A stretch of 64,000 bases of DNA, from NCBI RefSeq assembly GCF_014647635.1, contig NZ_BMPO01000002.1:124001-188000 (forward strand), in the 5' to 3' direction. This DNA comes from Pseudomonas matsuisoli (GTDB lineage Bacteria; Pseudomonadota; Gammaproteobacteria; Pseudomonadales; Pseudomonadaceae). The translations under genes and the position numbers were made by a program. Below, piece after piece: positions 34,863 to 44,366 of this stretch. Every line of letters starts with the position of its first letter. The stretch's first letter is position 1. Below the pieces are notes generated by a model that was not told the origin of the DNA, searched no databases, and worked only from the letters and a program-made list of their open reading frames with translations.

Positions 34863-34992
34863 GAATCGCGTGGTCCTGTAGATCGTTCGAAACCCGCGGC
34901 TTCGACCCTCGAAACGACGATGCCATTCGGCCTTCTGAAGGCGCGAGTGGTGTCTGTGAAAATGTGGATATATCCATGTGATTGGCGCGCTT

Positions 34993-35071
34993 TTGTAGGA
35001 GCCAGCCGGGCTGCGATCAGCTTGCTGGCGATCACGTTCGGTCAGGCAACATCGAGTCTGGGCTCCTACAA
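34993..35071. repeat. Inverted REP pair
   Basis: TTGTAGGAGCC and its exact complement GGCTCCTACAA bracket a 57-base spacer that itself contains ctggcgatca-type REP sequence. Confidence 0.6.
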
Positions 35072-35087
35072 GGTATGGATACGGGAA

Positions 35088-36053
35088 TCAACTCCCCGGA
35101 GCCCAAACCTCCACATCCACCGCATCGATCTTCTTCGGAATCAGCCTCTCGCCGAAGAAGGCATCCGCGATCTTCTGTTGCTCTGCGAGCCCTTCGCGGG
35201 TGACGGGCTGTACGTCATAAGTGCGGCGCGCGTTGGCTTGCTCCACCACAGCGGGATCGAGATTGCCCCATAGCGGCCCGAGGGTCTTCGCCGCCTCGGC
35301 CGGGTTGGCCTTGACCCATTTTCCTGCCTGGGCCAAGTCATCGAACACGGTTTTCAGGATGGCGGGATTGGCCTTGGCGTAGTCGGTGCCTGCCAGGTAA
35401 TAGCGCTTGTAGGCTGCGAGCCCTTCGCTTCCTTCCAGAACGCGTGTTGGCTGGTGCTGTTGAGCGGCGCTCAGGAAGGGTTCCCAAGCCACCCAGGCGT
35501 CCACCTTGTTGTTTTCGAAGGCAGCGCGACCATCCGCGATCGTGAGATAAGCCGGCTGGATTTCATTGAATTTCAGCCCACCTTTCTGCAACGCGGCGAG
35601 TAGCAGGTAATGCGCGCCAGCGGCCTTGGTTACAGCGACGGTTTTACCTTTGAGGTCCGCGAGGGATTTGATGGGTGAATCCTGTCCGACGAGGATCGCC
35701 TGTGCGTCCGGCGATGCGGATTCGGATGCAAAGTAGGTGAGATTGCCCCCAGCAGCCTGGGCGAATACGGGAACGGTATCGGCTACGTCCGCCGAAAGGT
35801 CGACGTTGCCGACATTCAGCGCCTCCAGCAGCGGTTGGCCACTGGCGAATTCGTGCCAGCTGACACGGACCCCCTGGCCGGCGAGCTGCTTCTCAAGCGT
35901 GCCTTGCTGCTTGAGCAGCACCATGAGCGTGGAAGATTTCTGGTAGCCAATACGAAGCAGCGACTCGGCATGCGCCGCGGTCGAGGCGCTCAGGCCAAAA
36001 GCCGTGCATAGCGCAGCGGCTCCAAAGAAGCGGATAAGACGGTTTGCAGGCAT
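35088..36053 (-). CDS. Aliphatic-sulfonate-type solute-binding protein (third)
   Basis: A 321-residue periplasmic binding protein. A signal peptide ends near SASTAAHAES; then LRIGYQKSSTLMVLLKQQGTL, VSWHEFASGQPLLEALNVGNVDL, SLADLKGKTVAVTKAAGAHYL and KVDAWVAWEPFLSAA. This is the SsuA-type pattern, closest of the three to textbook SsuA. It stands alone on the minus strand, convergent with the preceding monooxygenase, and must borrow a permease. Confidence 0.9.
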   Translation of the reverse strand: MPANRLIRFFGAAALCTAFGLSASTAAHAESLLRIGYQKSSTLMVLLKQQGTLEKQLAGQGVRVSWHEFASGQPLLEALNVGNVDLSADVADTVPVFAQAAGGNLTYFASESASPDAQAILVGQDSPIKSLADLKGKTVAVTKAAGAHYLLLAALQKGGLKFNEIQPAYLTIADGRAAFENNKVDAWVAWEPFLSAAQQHQPTRVLEGSEGLAAYKRYYLAGTDYAKANPAILKTVFDDLAQAGKWVKANPAEAAKTLGPLWGNLDPAVVEQANARRTYDVQPVTREGLAEQQKIADAFFGERLIPKKIDAVDVEVWAPGS

Positions 36054-36324
36054 GTGTTCAGGTCTCGTACTCGGCGTCCAACGTGTGAGGTAGGCCTGAG
36101 GGGGGTCGAAAGCGTGTGGCCGGTGTTCCGGTCAAGAGAATCTAGAGGAATCAAAAAGTATTTTGTAATAGCTTTTTGTTATTTCCATATGCGCGCTCAC
36201 GTCCAAATATTGAACGGGCGTACTTGTCGACCCTGCGTCCTGCATACGGCTAGAGCAAAAATCGCTCGCGCGGATTGCGCTCTCGCAGAGCCTGCGAAGC
36301 AAAGGGATCGAAGCACGCGGCTGT
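36054..36324. other. Promoter-like region upstream of the third binding protein
   Basis: No gene seen. An A/T-rich stretch at 36148-36190 has CAAAAAG (36152-36158) and CTTTTTG (36172-36178), a 7-bp inverted repeat 100 bases before the binding-protein start on the minus strand. Confidence 0.4.
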
Positions 36325-36624
36325 TTATCGGGTCCTGCCGCGCCAAACACTGGCCGGCGACGGCCCGCATTGAGAATTCCGCGCTCTAGCCACCAGGCGC
36401 CCAAGCCACACAAGGAGCGCGGCCAGTATCAAACGCAAGAAGGCGGCTGCCCAGTACATCAGCCAATCGTGGTCATAGTGGTAGGGCAGCGGAGGGCCCA
36501 TGAGGGCGGGGACGAACAGCCAGCCTGTCCAAAAGCCATGAAAAATTGAAACTATCAGCGCCGCAGCTGCGACAAAGAATATCCAAGCGACGAACGTGAG
36601 CAACTTGCATCGATGCGATTTCAT
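36325..36624 (-). CDS. Small membrane protein of unknown function
   Basis: A 99-residue protein with two hydrophobic segments (LLTFVAWIFFVAAAALIVSIF and WLMYWAAAFLRLILAALLVWL) joined by a short loop with PYHYDHD, and a basic tail. The ATG at 36624 is chosen because it places the first span near the N-terminus; the frame extends upstream to 36741 without likely coding content. I do not recognise the family. It is convergent with nothing and ends in the gap before the sulfur gene. Confidence 0.6.
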   Translation of the reverse strand: MKSHRCKLLTFVAWIFFVAAAALIVSIFHGFWTGWLFVPALMGPPLPYHYDHDWLMYWAAAFLRLILAALLVWLGRLVARARNSQCGPSPASVWRGRTR

Positions 36625-36861
36625 ATGGGGTGTAGCCAAAACTTGCGTACGTAAACGTTCGATTGGCGCGCGGGAGTGACGTTCAGTTAAAGGGACGGGC
36701 CGGCATGATCCGTCTAGAGCCATGCGTGGATGCTTAGGCAAGTAGTCGTCATGGCCTGTTTCCAGGAGCGATGGGTTTTGACATGATGTCGTTCTTCTCG
36801 GGGTCGGTTTTAGCGCAATGGCCGCGGATGCAACAGTTCGGTAATGCTACGAGGTGTCGGA

Positions 36862-37506
36862 TTGATTAAGGTGCTGGTCGTCGATGACCACGATCTGGTG
36901 CGGACAGGCATCTCGCGGATGCTGGCTGACATCAATGGGCTAAAGGTCATTGGTGAGGCCGAATCAGGCGAAGAAGCGCTGCAGAAAGTCCGTGAGCTCA
37001 AGCCCGACGTCGTGCTGATGGACGTAAAAATGCCTGGCATCGGTGGGCTCGAGGCAACTCGCAAACTGTTGCGTAGCCAGCCTGATGCCAAGGTGATCGC
37101 CGTCACGGTGTGCGAAGAAGATCCTTTCCCGACACGGTTGCTTCAGGCCGGGGCCGCTGGATATCTCACCAAGGGCGCTGGGCTTGAGGAAATGGTCACC
37201 GCTATCCGCCAGGTATTCGCTGGCAATCGGTTCATCAGTCCACAGATTGCCCAGCAGTTGGCGCTGAAGTCGTTCATGCCTCAAAACAATGGCACGCCGT
37301 TCGATAGTCTTTCCGAACGCGAGATTCAGATTGCGCTCATGATTGCGAATTGTCACAAGGTGCAGACCATCTCGGACAAGCTGTGCCTATCGCCCAAGAC
37401 CGTCAATACCTATCGGTACCGGATATTCGAGAAGCTTTCCATCACCAGTGACGTGGAGCTCGCGTTGCTTGCGGTTCGCCACGGCATGGTCGATGCCACG
37501 CAGTAG
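36862..37506 (+). CDS. gacA: Response regulator GacA (UvrY)
   Basis: Response regulator of the GacS/GacA system, which controls the small RNAs that relieve Rsm/Csr repression. The receiver domain starts IKVLVVDDHDLVRTGISRML with the phospho-acceptor Asp in VVLMDVKMPG; the LuxR-type helix-turn-helix is LSEREIQIALMIANCHK and LSPKTVNTYRYRIFEKL. I chose the TTG at 36862 (GAGG seven bases upstream), giving 214 residues, the size of known GacA; the longer frame to 36844 adds six residues. Four bases before uvrC, as in other pseudomonads. Confidence 0.96.
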   Translation: MIKVLVVDDHDLVRTGISRMLADINGLKVIGEAESGEEALQKVRELKPDVVLMDVKMPGIGGLEATRKLLRSQPDAKVIAVTVCEEDPFPTRLLQAGAAGYLTKGAGLEEMVTAIRQVFAGNRFISPQIAQQLALKSFMPQNNGTPFDSLSEREIQIALMIANCHKVQTISDKLCLSPKTVNTYRYRIFEKLSITSDVELALLAVRHGMVDATQ

Positions 37507-37510
37507 TTAG

Positions 37511-39334
37511 ATGTCCCAGCCCTTCGATTCAAGCGCGTTTCTCGCGTCCTGCAGCGGTCGGCCCGGTGTCTACCGGATGTTCGACGATGCCGGCAAACTC
37601 CTTTATGTGGGCAAGGCGCGTAATCTGAAAAAGCGCGTTGCCAGCTATTTCCGCAAAACCGGACTCGCGACGAAGACCAGCGCTTTGGTCGCCAAGATCG
37701 CCCAGATCGAAACGACCATCACCGCGAACGAAACGGAAGCCTTGCTGCTGGAGCAAACGCTCATCAAGGAGTGGCGGCCGCCGTACAACATTCTGCTCCG
37801 GGACGATAAATCCTATCCCTACGTATACCTGTCGAGCGAGGATCAATTCCCGCGACTGGGTATTCACCGGGGCGCAAAAAAGGCCAAAGGGCGTTATTTT
37901 GGGCCTTATCCAAGCGCCGGATCCATACGGGAAAGCTTGAGCCTTTTGCAGAAAGCGTTTCATGTCCGTCAGTGCGAGGATGCCTATTTCAAGAACCGCA
38001 CGCGTCCATGCTTGCAGTACCAGATCAAGCGCTGCAAGGGACCTTGCGTGGGCCTTGTGGATGCAGACGAATACGCTCAAGACGTACGGCACTCGGTGAT
38101 GTTTCTCGAAGGGCGCAGTAATGCCTTGGCCGAAGAGTTGCAGAGTGTCATGGAACAAGCGGCCATGCGACTGGATTTTGAGCGAGCGGCGGAACTGCGC
38201 GATCAGGTTGGATTGCTGCGCCGTGTGCAAGACCAGCAAAGCATGGAAGGCGGCTCAGGTGACGTCGATGTCATAGCCGCGATCGTGAGTCCCGGCGGCG
38301 CGTGTGTCCATTTGATCAGTGTTCGCTCTGGACGCGTGCTCGGCAGTAAGAATTTCTTCCCCCAGGTCGGTATCGAAGAGGACACCGCCGGTGTGCTCAT
38401 GGCTTTTCTGGCCCAGTACTACCTCGCCAGTGAACGGGATCTTCCGGAAGAATTGATCGTCAACGCGACCCATGAAGATTTCTCGACGCTGACAGCGGCT
38501 ATCGCGGCGTCTCGTGGTCGAGCGCCCAACATCAGCTATCGCGTGCGGGCGACGCGGGCAAAATGGCAGCAATTGGCTGTGACCAATGCACAGCAGGCGC
38601 TGAGCGCGCGTCTCGCGAATCGACAGCACCTGTCTGCGCGATTCGATGCCTTGGCCGAGGCGCTCGATCTGGATGAACCGCCGCAGCGGATGGAATGCTT
38701 CGACATCAGCCATTCCAGTGGTGAGGCGACCGTTGCGTCATGCGTGGTGTTCGGTCCCGAGGGGCCGCTGAAATCCGACTATCGTCGTTACAACATCGAA
38801 GGCGTCACGGCCGGTGACGACTACGCGGCGATGCGCCAGGCGTTGACCCGTCGTTTCAGCAAGGTGAAAGCAGGGGAGGGCAAGTTGCCCGACATTCTTC
38901 TGGTGGACGGTGGCAAGGGTCAGCTGGCCATGGCGAAAGAGGTTCTGCTCGACCTAGCAATGTCTGATCTCACCCTTTTGGGCGTTGCTAAAGGCGTGAC
39001 CCGTAAACCGGGGCTGGAGACGCTTTACCTGAATGACGCCGCCAATGAATTCACATTGCCCGGCGATTCACCGGCGCTGCATCTGATCCAGCAGATTCGT
39101 GACGAAGCACACCGCTTTGCCATTACGGGGCACCGCGCGCGGCGGGGCAAAACACGCCGTACCTCCACGCTGGAAGGGATCGACGGTGTGGGGCCAAAAC
39201 GTCGTCGGGACTTGCTCAAGTACTTCGGCGGGTTGCAGGAAGTGAGTCGCGCCAGCGTGGATGAGATCGCCAAAGCGCCCGGCATCAGCAAAAAGCTCGC
39301 AGAGTCGATTTATGCGGCGCTGCACAGTGAGTAG
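37511..39334 (+). CDS. uvrC: Excinuclease ABC subunit UvrC
   Basis: Dual-incision nuclease of nucleotide excision repair, 607 residues. It has the GIY-YIG nuclease domain ([20 protein letters not shown], about 16-95), the UVR domain that contacts UvrB ([18 protein letters not shown], about 203-235), the RNase-H-like 5' incision domain ([12 protein letters not shown]), and C-terminal helix-hairpin-helix motifs ([21 protein letters not shown]). It is translated from the gacA transcript, starting four bases after its stop. Confidence 0.97.
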   Translation: MSQPFDSSAFLASCSGRPGVYRMFDDAGKLLYVGKARNLKKRVASYFRKTGLATKTSALVAKIAQIETTITANETEALLLEQTLIKEWRPPYNILLRDDKSYPYVYLSSEDQFPRLGIHRGAKKAKGRYFGPYPSAGSIRESLSLLQKAFHVRQCEDAYFKNRTRPCLQYQIKRCKGPCVGLVDADEYAQDVRHSVMFLEGRSNALAEELQSVMEQAAMRLDFERAAELRDQVGLLRRVQDQQSMEGGSGDVDVIAAIVSPGGACVHLISVRSGRVLGSKNFFPQVGIEEDTAGVLMAFLAQYYLASERDLPEELIVNATHEDFSTLTAAIAASRGRAPNISYRVRATRAKWQQLAVTNAQQALSARLANRQHLSARFDALAEALDLDEPPQRMECFDISHSSGEATVASCVVFGPEGPLKSDYRRYNIEGVTAGDDYAAMRQALTRRFSKVKAGEGKLPDILLVDGGKGQLAMAKEVLLDLAMSDLTLLGVAKGVTRKPGLETLYLNDAANEFTLPGDSPALHLIQQIRDEAHRFAITGHRARRGKTRRTSTLEGIDGVGPKRRRDLLKYFGGLQEVSRASVDEIAKAPGISKKLAESIYAALHSE

Positions 39335-39367
39335 AATGCGGCCACTCTCTAGTGTTCTGTCGATCAA

Positions 39368-39928
39368 ATGAATATCCCAAACCTGCTCACGGTTCTGCGC
39401 GTTTTTCTGATCCCATTCTTCATCCTGCTGTTCTACATGCCGTTCAGCTGGAGCTACTGGGCTTCGGCGGCGGTGTTCGCCGTAGCCGCAGTCACAGATT
39501 GGCTCGATGGCTATCTCGCGCGTAGGTGGCAGCAGAGCACGCCGTTTGGCGCGTTTCTTGATCCCGTCGCGGACAAGTTGATGGTGGCGGTAGCCCTGGT
39601 CTTGCTGGTCGAGGAACACGCCAACCTTTGGTTGTCTATTCCAGCGACCGTCATCATTGGCCGTGAGATCGTCGTTTCCGCCTTGCGCGAGTGGATGGCG
39701 GAGATTGGCGCCCGGGCGCACGTTGCGGTTTCCAAGCTTGGTAAATGGAAGACTGCGGCGCAGATGGTCGCGTTGGTCATTCTGCTGGGCAATCCACCGC
39801 AGTATTCGGCAATCGTGCTACTGGGTTATCTACTGCTCATCGTTGCTGCGGCGTTGACGCTGTGGTCGATGGTGCAATATCTGCTGGCCGCATGGCCTCA
39901 CCTGAACCCAGGGCACGAAAAGAAATAA
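39368..39928 (+). CDS. pgsA: CDP-diacylglycerol--glycerol-3-phosphate 3-phosphatidyltransferase
   Basis: Inner-membrane enzyme making phosphatidylglycerol phosphate. The CDP-alcohol phosphotransferase motif is [28 protein letters not shown] (residues about 42-70), with the D-G-x2-A-R-x8-G-x3-D-x3-D spacing. About five hydrophobic segments. 186 residues, the usual size. It lies 33 bases after uvrC in the gacA-uvrC-pgsA unit. Confidence 0.97.
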   Translation: MNIPNLLTVLRVFLIPFFILLFYMPFSWSYWASAAVFAVAAVTDWLDGYLARRWQQSTPFGAFLDPVADKLMVAVALVLLVEEHANLWLSIPATVIIGREIVVSALREWMAEIGARAHVAVSKLGKWKTAAQMVALVILLGNPPQYSAIVLLGYLLLIVAAALTLWSMVQYLLAAWPHLNPGHEKK

Positions 39929-39944
39929 CTTTTTAATCAAAGGG

Positions 39945-39972
39945 TTGACGGCACGATTTGAATCGATAGAAT
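39945..39972 (+). promoter_or_regulatory. Sigma-70 promoter of the tRNA-Gly/tRNA-Cys unit
   Basis: TTGACG (39945-39950), a 16-base spacer and TAGAAT (39967-39972) precede the tRNA-Gly gene by 18 bases, with a GC-rich discriminator gcgcccg as usual for stable RNA promoters. Confidence 0.7.
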
Positions 39973-39990
39973 GGCGCCCGTCACCAAGAC

Positions 39991-40066
<76 letters not shown>

Positions 40067-40080
40067 ATTTTGATCGATTA

Positions 40081-40107
40081 CGCCGCTGTAAAGCGGCGTA
40101 ATTTTTT
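40081..40107 (+). terminator. Hairpin with T-run between tRNA-Gly and tRNA-Cys
   Basis: CGCCGCT-GTAA-AGCGGCG followed by taatttttt has the form of an intrinsic terminator, though it stands just before tRNA-Cys, so it may instead attenuate or direct processing. Confidence 0.6.
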
Positions 40108-40109
40108 GA

Positions 40110-40183
40110 GGCCGGGTGGCAGAGTGGTCATGCAGCGGATTGCAAATCCGTGTACGCCGGTTCGATTCCGACCTCGGCCTCCA
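40110..40183 (+). tRNA. tRNA-Cys (anticodon GCA)
   Basis: 74 bases with encoded CCA. Acceptor GGCCGGG pairs with CTCGGCC (one G-U pair); the anticodon loop TTGCAAA gives GCA at 40142-40144; T-loop TTCGATT. Confidence 0.98.
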
Positions 40184-40189
40184 CTATTG

Positions 40190-40224
40190 AAAAGCCCGTA
40201 GACGCTTGTCTACGGGCTTTTTTA
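40190..40224 (+). terminator. Intrinsic terminator after tRNA-Cys
   Basis: AAAGCCCGTAGACG and its complement flank a short loop and end in a run of Ts (gggcttttttatt). It separates tRNA-Cys from tRNA-Leu. Confidence 0.85.
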
Positions 40225-40431
40225 TTGCTGAAAATAAAGTGCATTGTAATTTCGTAAGGACATAAAGCGCAGGCGTAAGTATGGCTGGGCGCTCCTCGCC
40301 GGAGCCGTAGACGTTCCACCTGTAGCGTGATTGGATTAGATACGTCTGCTTGTAAAACAGTAGCTTGCGCTGCATTGGATGGGGCTTTATAGTCCGCCCC
40401 TGCCCATTACGGGTACGTGTGAAGCGCTACC

Positions 40432-40518
40432 GCCCGAATGGCGAAATCGGTAGACGCAGGAGACTTAAAATCTCTCGGCCGCAAGGCTGTGCCGGTTCGA
40501 GTCCGGCTTCGGGCACCA
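40432..40518 (+). tRNA. tRNA-Leu (anticodon TAA)
   Basis: 87 bases with encoded CCA and the long variable arm of a class II tRNA. Acceptor GCCCGAA pairs with TTCGGGC; the anticodon loop CTTAAAA gives TAA at 40466-40468. It probably has its own promoter near 40370-40395 (TTGCGC and TTTATAG), since a terminator lies upstream. Confidence 0.98.
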
Positions 40519-40768
40519 TCTATTTGCGCGGTTCTGAGGCGGCTTCAGATTGCCTCAGGTCCTCGGCATCTGCTTTACAATCCTCTTTTCTGGCAACAGC
40601 GTCCTACTTCTCGCGCGCATAGCGCTTGGCCTATCGAAGAACCCGCTCGCGCGCCGGCTGCATTTATTTGAAGTAAAACGAACCAAACCTATTTCGACGG
40701 GTCTCTGTAACCGCTGTCCACCCGGCTGGTTGACCATGGAGGATCCTGGCCGGGTTGGGCACCTCACG

Positions 40769-41359
40769 CTACCAACCACATGCCTTCCGAACATTGCTCA
40801 GTGCCATCTCGGCGCCGGATGTCAGGAATATCGCGTTTATGGGCGTCGCTTCGACTGAATCCACAGTCACTGAGAGATTGCTCATCCCGTCTAACTGTTT
40901 GAGTACCGGAAGAGGCGACGTCGGGTAGAACGCTGCCGTTCGATCCGCAGCGCGTTTCCAGGTGCTGCTTTTGACACTGCTGCCAAGCGCGTAGGTGGTC
41001 ACGGCTTTCTCAGGCAGGTTGTCCCCCCAGGTGATGTACAACTCGGTTTTGTTCGCTTTACAGCGCACGGTCAACCAGGGCGGACTGTTCCAGCGGTTGC
41101 GACCTTGTTCGGCCCTCAACGACGCAAATTCCACGGCCTCGCCCGACTCAGGATCTGGCGCAGTTCTCATTTTCCACAAGCCAGCGCCCGCTTCCGCAGC
41201 CACAGGCGTCTGAAGGGGCGATAGTAGTGCTGATGCGCTGAGGCATTTCACGCGCTCTTCGGCGTTTTTCAACGCTTGGCATGCCTCGCTATCGTCTTCC
41301 TCTGCAAAGGCCGACAGCGACGCCAGCATTGCTGCAATAAACATGGGCCAAATTGGCAC
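40769..41359 (-). CDS. Stand-alone VasI/TagO-like type VI secretion-associated protein
   Basis: A 196-residue periplasmic protein. A signal peptide (MFIAAMLASLSAFA) is followed by DDSEACQALKNAEERVKCL, RCKANKTELYITWGDNLPE, SSTWKRAADRTAAFYPTSPLPVLKQL, and a final SNVRKACGW; this is the conserved pattern of the VasI family found with type VI secretion systems. No other secretion gene is in the window, so it is an orphan or works with an unlinked system. The GTG at 41359 has AGGAG five bases upstream. Confidence 0.72.
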   Translation of the reverse strand: MPIWPMFIAAMLASLSAFAEEDDSEACQALKNAEERVKCLSASALLSPLQTPVAAEAGAGLWKMRTAPDPESGEAVEFASLRAEQGRNRWNSPPWLTVRCKANKTELYITWGDNLPEKAVTTYALGSSVKSSTWKRAADRTAAFYPTSPLPVLKQLDGMSNLSVTVDSVEATPINAIFLTSGAEMALSNVRKACGW

Positions 41360-41710
41360 GCGCGCTCCTGAGTTTCAGCGGGATGGAGAAGGCGGGGCAA
41401 CCGATCGCATTCCATGCCCCATGGTTTTATTTGTCACGCGTGACCGCACCACCGTTCGATTATCTAAGTATCAAAATTTCTTTTGATGTGGTGCCTGCCA
41501 GACGATTGCCATTACCGTTGATCGGATACATGCTTCGCTCACAACGTTCGACAGAACCAGATTCGATAGAACCCAACGCGCCAAAGACGGTCTGACGTTC
41601 CCAGGTGCCATCTGTAGCAATTTGGCGGTATGTCGCACATGGCAGAAATACTGTCGTCTCATGCTGACGCATCGGCGATTTCATAAGCTCCTCCAGTGCA
41701 AAGGACTCAC
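41360..41710. other. Divergent intergenic region before galU
   Basis: 351 bases; an 80-codon and a 74-codon frame cross it but neither looks real. ATCAAAA-TTTC-TTTTGAT at 41470-41487 is a perfect A/T-rich inverted repeat that could be an operator. The galU promoter must lie here. Confidence 0.4.
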
Positions 41711-42550
41711 ATGATCAAAAAATGCCTGTTCCCTGCTGCCGGTTATGGCACTCGCTTCCTTCCCGCCACCAAAGCTATGCCCAAGGAAATGCTGCCAGTG
41801 GTGAACAAGCCACTCATTCAGTACGGCGTAGAAGAAGCGTTGCAAGCTGGCCTCAGTGGGATTTCGATCGTTACGGGTCGTGGTAAGCGCTCGCTCGAGG
41901 ATCACTTCGACATCAGCTACGAACTCGAGCATCAGATCCGCAACACCGAGAAGGAAAAGTACCTCGTCGGCATCCGCCGTCTGATTGACGAGTGCACCTT
42001 CTCCTACACCCGCCAAGTGGAAATGAAAGGTCTGGGTCACGCCATTCTGACAGGCCGTCCGCTGATCGGTGACGAACCGTTCGCCGTCGTACTCGCAGAT
42101 GACCTCTGCCTGAACATCGAAGGCGATAGCGTGCTGCAGCAGATGGTCAAGCTGTACAACCAGTTCCGCTGCACCATCGTTGCGATCCAGGAAGTGCCGG
42201 CAGACCAGACGCACAAATACGGTGTCATTGCGGGTGAAATGATCCGTGACGACATCTACCGCGTTAGCCACATGGTCGAGAAGCCCAAGCCGGAAGATGC
42301 GCCTTCCAACCTCGCGATCATCGGTCGTTACATCCTGACGCCGGACATCTTCGAGCTGATCGAAAAAACCGAGCCCGGCAAAGGCGGCGAGATCCAGATT
42401 ACCGACGCGCTGATGAAGCAGGCGCAGGACGGTTGCGTATTGGCCTATAAATTCAAAGGCCAGCGTTTCGATTGTGGTAGCGCCGAAGGCTACATCGATG
42501 CGACCAACTACTGCTTCGAAAACCTGTACAAGACGGGCCAAGCGTTCTAA
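41711..42550 (+). CDS. galU: UTP--glucose-1-phosphate uridylyltransferase
   Basis: Makes UDP-glucose for lipopolysaccharide core, exopolysaccharide and trehalose. The nucleotidyltransferase signature KCLFPAAGYGTRFLPATKAM and KEMLPVVNKPLIQYGVEEAL are present, with VVLADDLC and the GKGGEIQITDAL segment. 279 residues from the ATG at 41711, which has AAGGA five bases before it; an upstream frame to 41696 is shadow sequence. Confidence 0.97.
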   Translation: MIKKCLFPAAGYGTRFLPATKAMPKEMLPVVNKPLIQYGVEEALQAGLSGISIVTGRGKRSLEDHFDISYELEHQIRNTEKEKYLVGIRRLIDECTFSYTRQVEMKGLGHAILTGRPLIGDEPFAVVLADDLCLNIEGDSVLQQMVKLYNQFRCTIVAIQEVPADQTHKYGVIAGEMIRDDIYRVSHMVEKPKPEDAPSNLAIIGRYILTPDIFELIEKTEPGKGGEIQITDALMKQAQDGCVLAYKFKGQRFDCGSAEGYIDATNYCFENLYKTGQAF

Positions 42551-42573
42551 TCGCCGACCCCGTTTGCAGCACT

Positions 42574-42604
42574 AAAGGCTGGCCAGAAGTGGCCGGCCTT
42601 TTTT
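42574..42604 (+). terminator. Intrinsic terminator after galU
   Basis: AAGGCTGGCC and GGCCGGCCTT pair around a six-base loop and are followed by tttttta. It lies 25 bases after the galU stop. Confidence 0.85.
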
Positions 42605-42740
42605 ATGCGCACTTGTCAGGGCCCTTCATCGCTGCGCGGTGACGTTTCGCTTCAAAGACGTGAAGTGTTGGCGGGCAGGGGTGGCGTTCGACGCAACCGA
42701 GTTGGGGTATGCTCGCGTTAAATCACCTAGCGAGGCGAGC

Positions 42741-44099
42741 ATGGCTTTTGATTTCGACCTATTTGTCATTGGTGCGGGTTCCGGCGGTGTACGCGCTGCG
42801 CGATTTTCCGCGAGCTTCGGTGCGCGCGTGGCGGTCGCCGAAGATCGGTACCTAGGCGGAACCTGCGTCAATGTAGGCTGCATACCCAAGAAGTTGTTTC
42901 TCTACGCCGCGGATTATCAAGAAGACATCGAACATGCCAAAGGCTTCGGCTGGGACGTCCAGCGCGCTGGGTTCGATTGGTCGACGTTGCGGGAAAACAA
43001 AGACCGGGAGATCAGCCGACTCAACACGGTTTACCGCAACCTGTTGGTAAATAGCGGTGTTCAGTTGATCGAAGGCCATGCGCGGCTGGTCGGTTCGAAC
43101 GAGGTTGAAGTCGACGGTAAGCGCTACAGCGCAAAGCACATCCTTATCGCGACAGGCGGTTGGCCGAAGGTGCCGGACATCCCGGGCAAAGAGCACATCA
43201 TCACGTCCAACGAGGCGTTTCATCTGGAGAAGCTGCCTTCGCGGATGGTCGTGGTCGGCGGGGGATACATCGCTGTCGAGTTCGCCTCCATTTTCCATGC
43301 GCTGGGCGTGAAAACCACGCAAATGTACCGCAAGGAGCTGTTCCTGCGCGGGTTCGATCTGGCCGTTCGCGAGCATCTTCGCGAGGAAATGTGCAAGAAG
43401 GTGGTCGACCTACAGTTCGACACGGACATTGCGCGCATCGAGCCCAACCCTGATGGCAGCTTCACGTTGCATTTGACCGATGGCCGCGAGATGGAAACCG
43501 ATTGCGTTTTCTACGCCACCGGGCGCGAAGCCATGCTGGACAATCTTGGTCTGGAAAATACGGGCGTATCGCTGGATGACCGCGGTTTCATCGAGGTCAA
43601 CGACGAGCATGAGACGCACGACGCATCGATCCTTGCGATTGGCGATGTCATCGGCCGTATTCAGCTCACGCCGGTCGCCTTGGCAGAAGGGATGGCGGTA
43701 GCCAGGCGACTGTTCAAGCCCGACGAATACCATGGCCCCGTGGATTACACGCAAGTTCCGACCGCTGTTTTCTCGCTGCCGAACATCGGCACTATCGGCA
43801 TGACCGAGGAGCACGCGCGCAAGGAAGGGCATCGAGTAAAGATTTTCGAAAGCCGCTTCCGGGCATTGAAGCTGACACTCACCGACTCCCAGGAGCGGAC
43901 CTTGATGAAGCTCATCGTTGACGCCGACAGTGACAAGGTGCTGGGCTGCCATATGGTTGGCCCGTCCGCGGGTGAAATCATTCAGGGGCTCGCGGTGGCG
44001 ATTAGGGCGGGGGCGACGAAGCGTGTGTTCGATGAAACGATGGGGATCCACCCGACGGCCGCTGAAGAGTTCGTTACCATGAGAACACCCGTGGCCTGA
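42741..44099 (+). CDS. gor: Glutathione-disulfide reductase
   Basis: FAD enzyme reducing glutathione disulfide with NADPH, 452 residues. FAD motif [18 protein letters not shown], the redox disulfide [13 protein letters not shown] (Cys42, Cys47), the NADPH motif [16 protein letters not shown] and the C-terminal [10 protein letters not shown] with the active-site His are all intact. The ATG at 42741 has GAGG five bases upstream; earlier in-frame codons belong to the leader. It follows galU as in other pseudomonads. Confidence 0.96.
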   Translation: MAFDFDLFVIGAGSGGVRAARFSASFGARVAVAEDRYLGGTCVNVGCIPKKLFLYAADYQEDIEHAKGFGWDVQRAGFDWSTLRENKDREISRLNTVYRNLLVNSGVQLIEGHARLVGSNEVEVDGKRYSAKHILIATGGWPKVPDIPGKEHIITSNEAFHLEKLPSRMVVVGGGYIAVEFASIFHALGVKTTQMYRKELFLRGFDLAVREHLREEMCKKVVDLQFDTDIARIEPNPDGSFTLHLTDGREMETDCVFYATGREAMLDNLGLENTGVSLDDRGFIEVNDEHETHDASILAIGDVIGRIQLTPVALAEGMAVARRLFKPDEYHGPVDYTQVPTAVFSLPNIGTIGMTEEHARKEGHRVKIFESRFRALKLTLTDSQERTLMKLIVDADSDKVLGCHMVGPSAGEIIQGLAVAIRAGATKRVFDETMGIHPTAAEEFVTMRTPVA

Positions 44100-44171
44100 C
44101 CACGGTCATCCAATTTACGGAACACAGGGCAACGCTGCGGTTCGTAATGGAAAGGCCTGAGGAGCTTAGCC

Positions 44172-44330
44172 ATGACAACGCCGCGAGGGCAGGGTGACGA
44201 TATCCATCACCCCAATGACATCCATCCACCGGGAAAGCGCGAGCCTCGACCGATACCTGAGACCGATCGGCCCGCGCAGGAAATACCGGGCGATGACGGC
44301 TTGCCGTCCGAGCCCGCAAAACCCAAGTGA
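44172..44330 (+). CDS. 52-residue hydrophilic protein of unknown function
   Basis: A short gene with GAGGAG seven bases before the ATG, start of a tight run with the next two genes. It encodes MTTPRGQGDDIHHPNDIHPP, then a proline- and charge-rich stretch ending GLPSEPAKPK. It has no hydrophobic segment and is probably disordered. I do not recognise a family. The gap to the next gene is 36 bases. Confidence 0.6.
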   Translation: MTTPRGQGDDIHHPNDIHPPGKREPRPIPETDRPAQEIPGDDGLPSEPAKPK

Positions 44331-44366
44331 GGTACGCGCCTTGCGTGCACCGGTGGAGGGTATGCC

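Larger units (their letters stand above)
34744..35087. other. Intergenic region between convergent genes holding two REP-like palindromes
   Basis: 344 bases with no gene. It contains GCGGC-TAAG-GCCGC (34839-34852) followed by tcctacagg, and an 11-bp inverted pair TTGTAGGAGCC (34993-35003) and GGCTCCTACAA (35061-35071), both of REP type. The latter pair could also fold as a termination hairpin for the two convergent genes. Confidence 0.6.

Noticed and set aside
41681-42541. 286-codon minus-strand frame covering galU
   Set aside because: Mirror frame of a strongly conserved gene; no ribosome site or family match.
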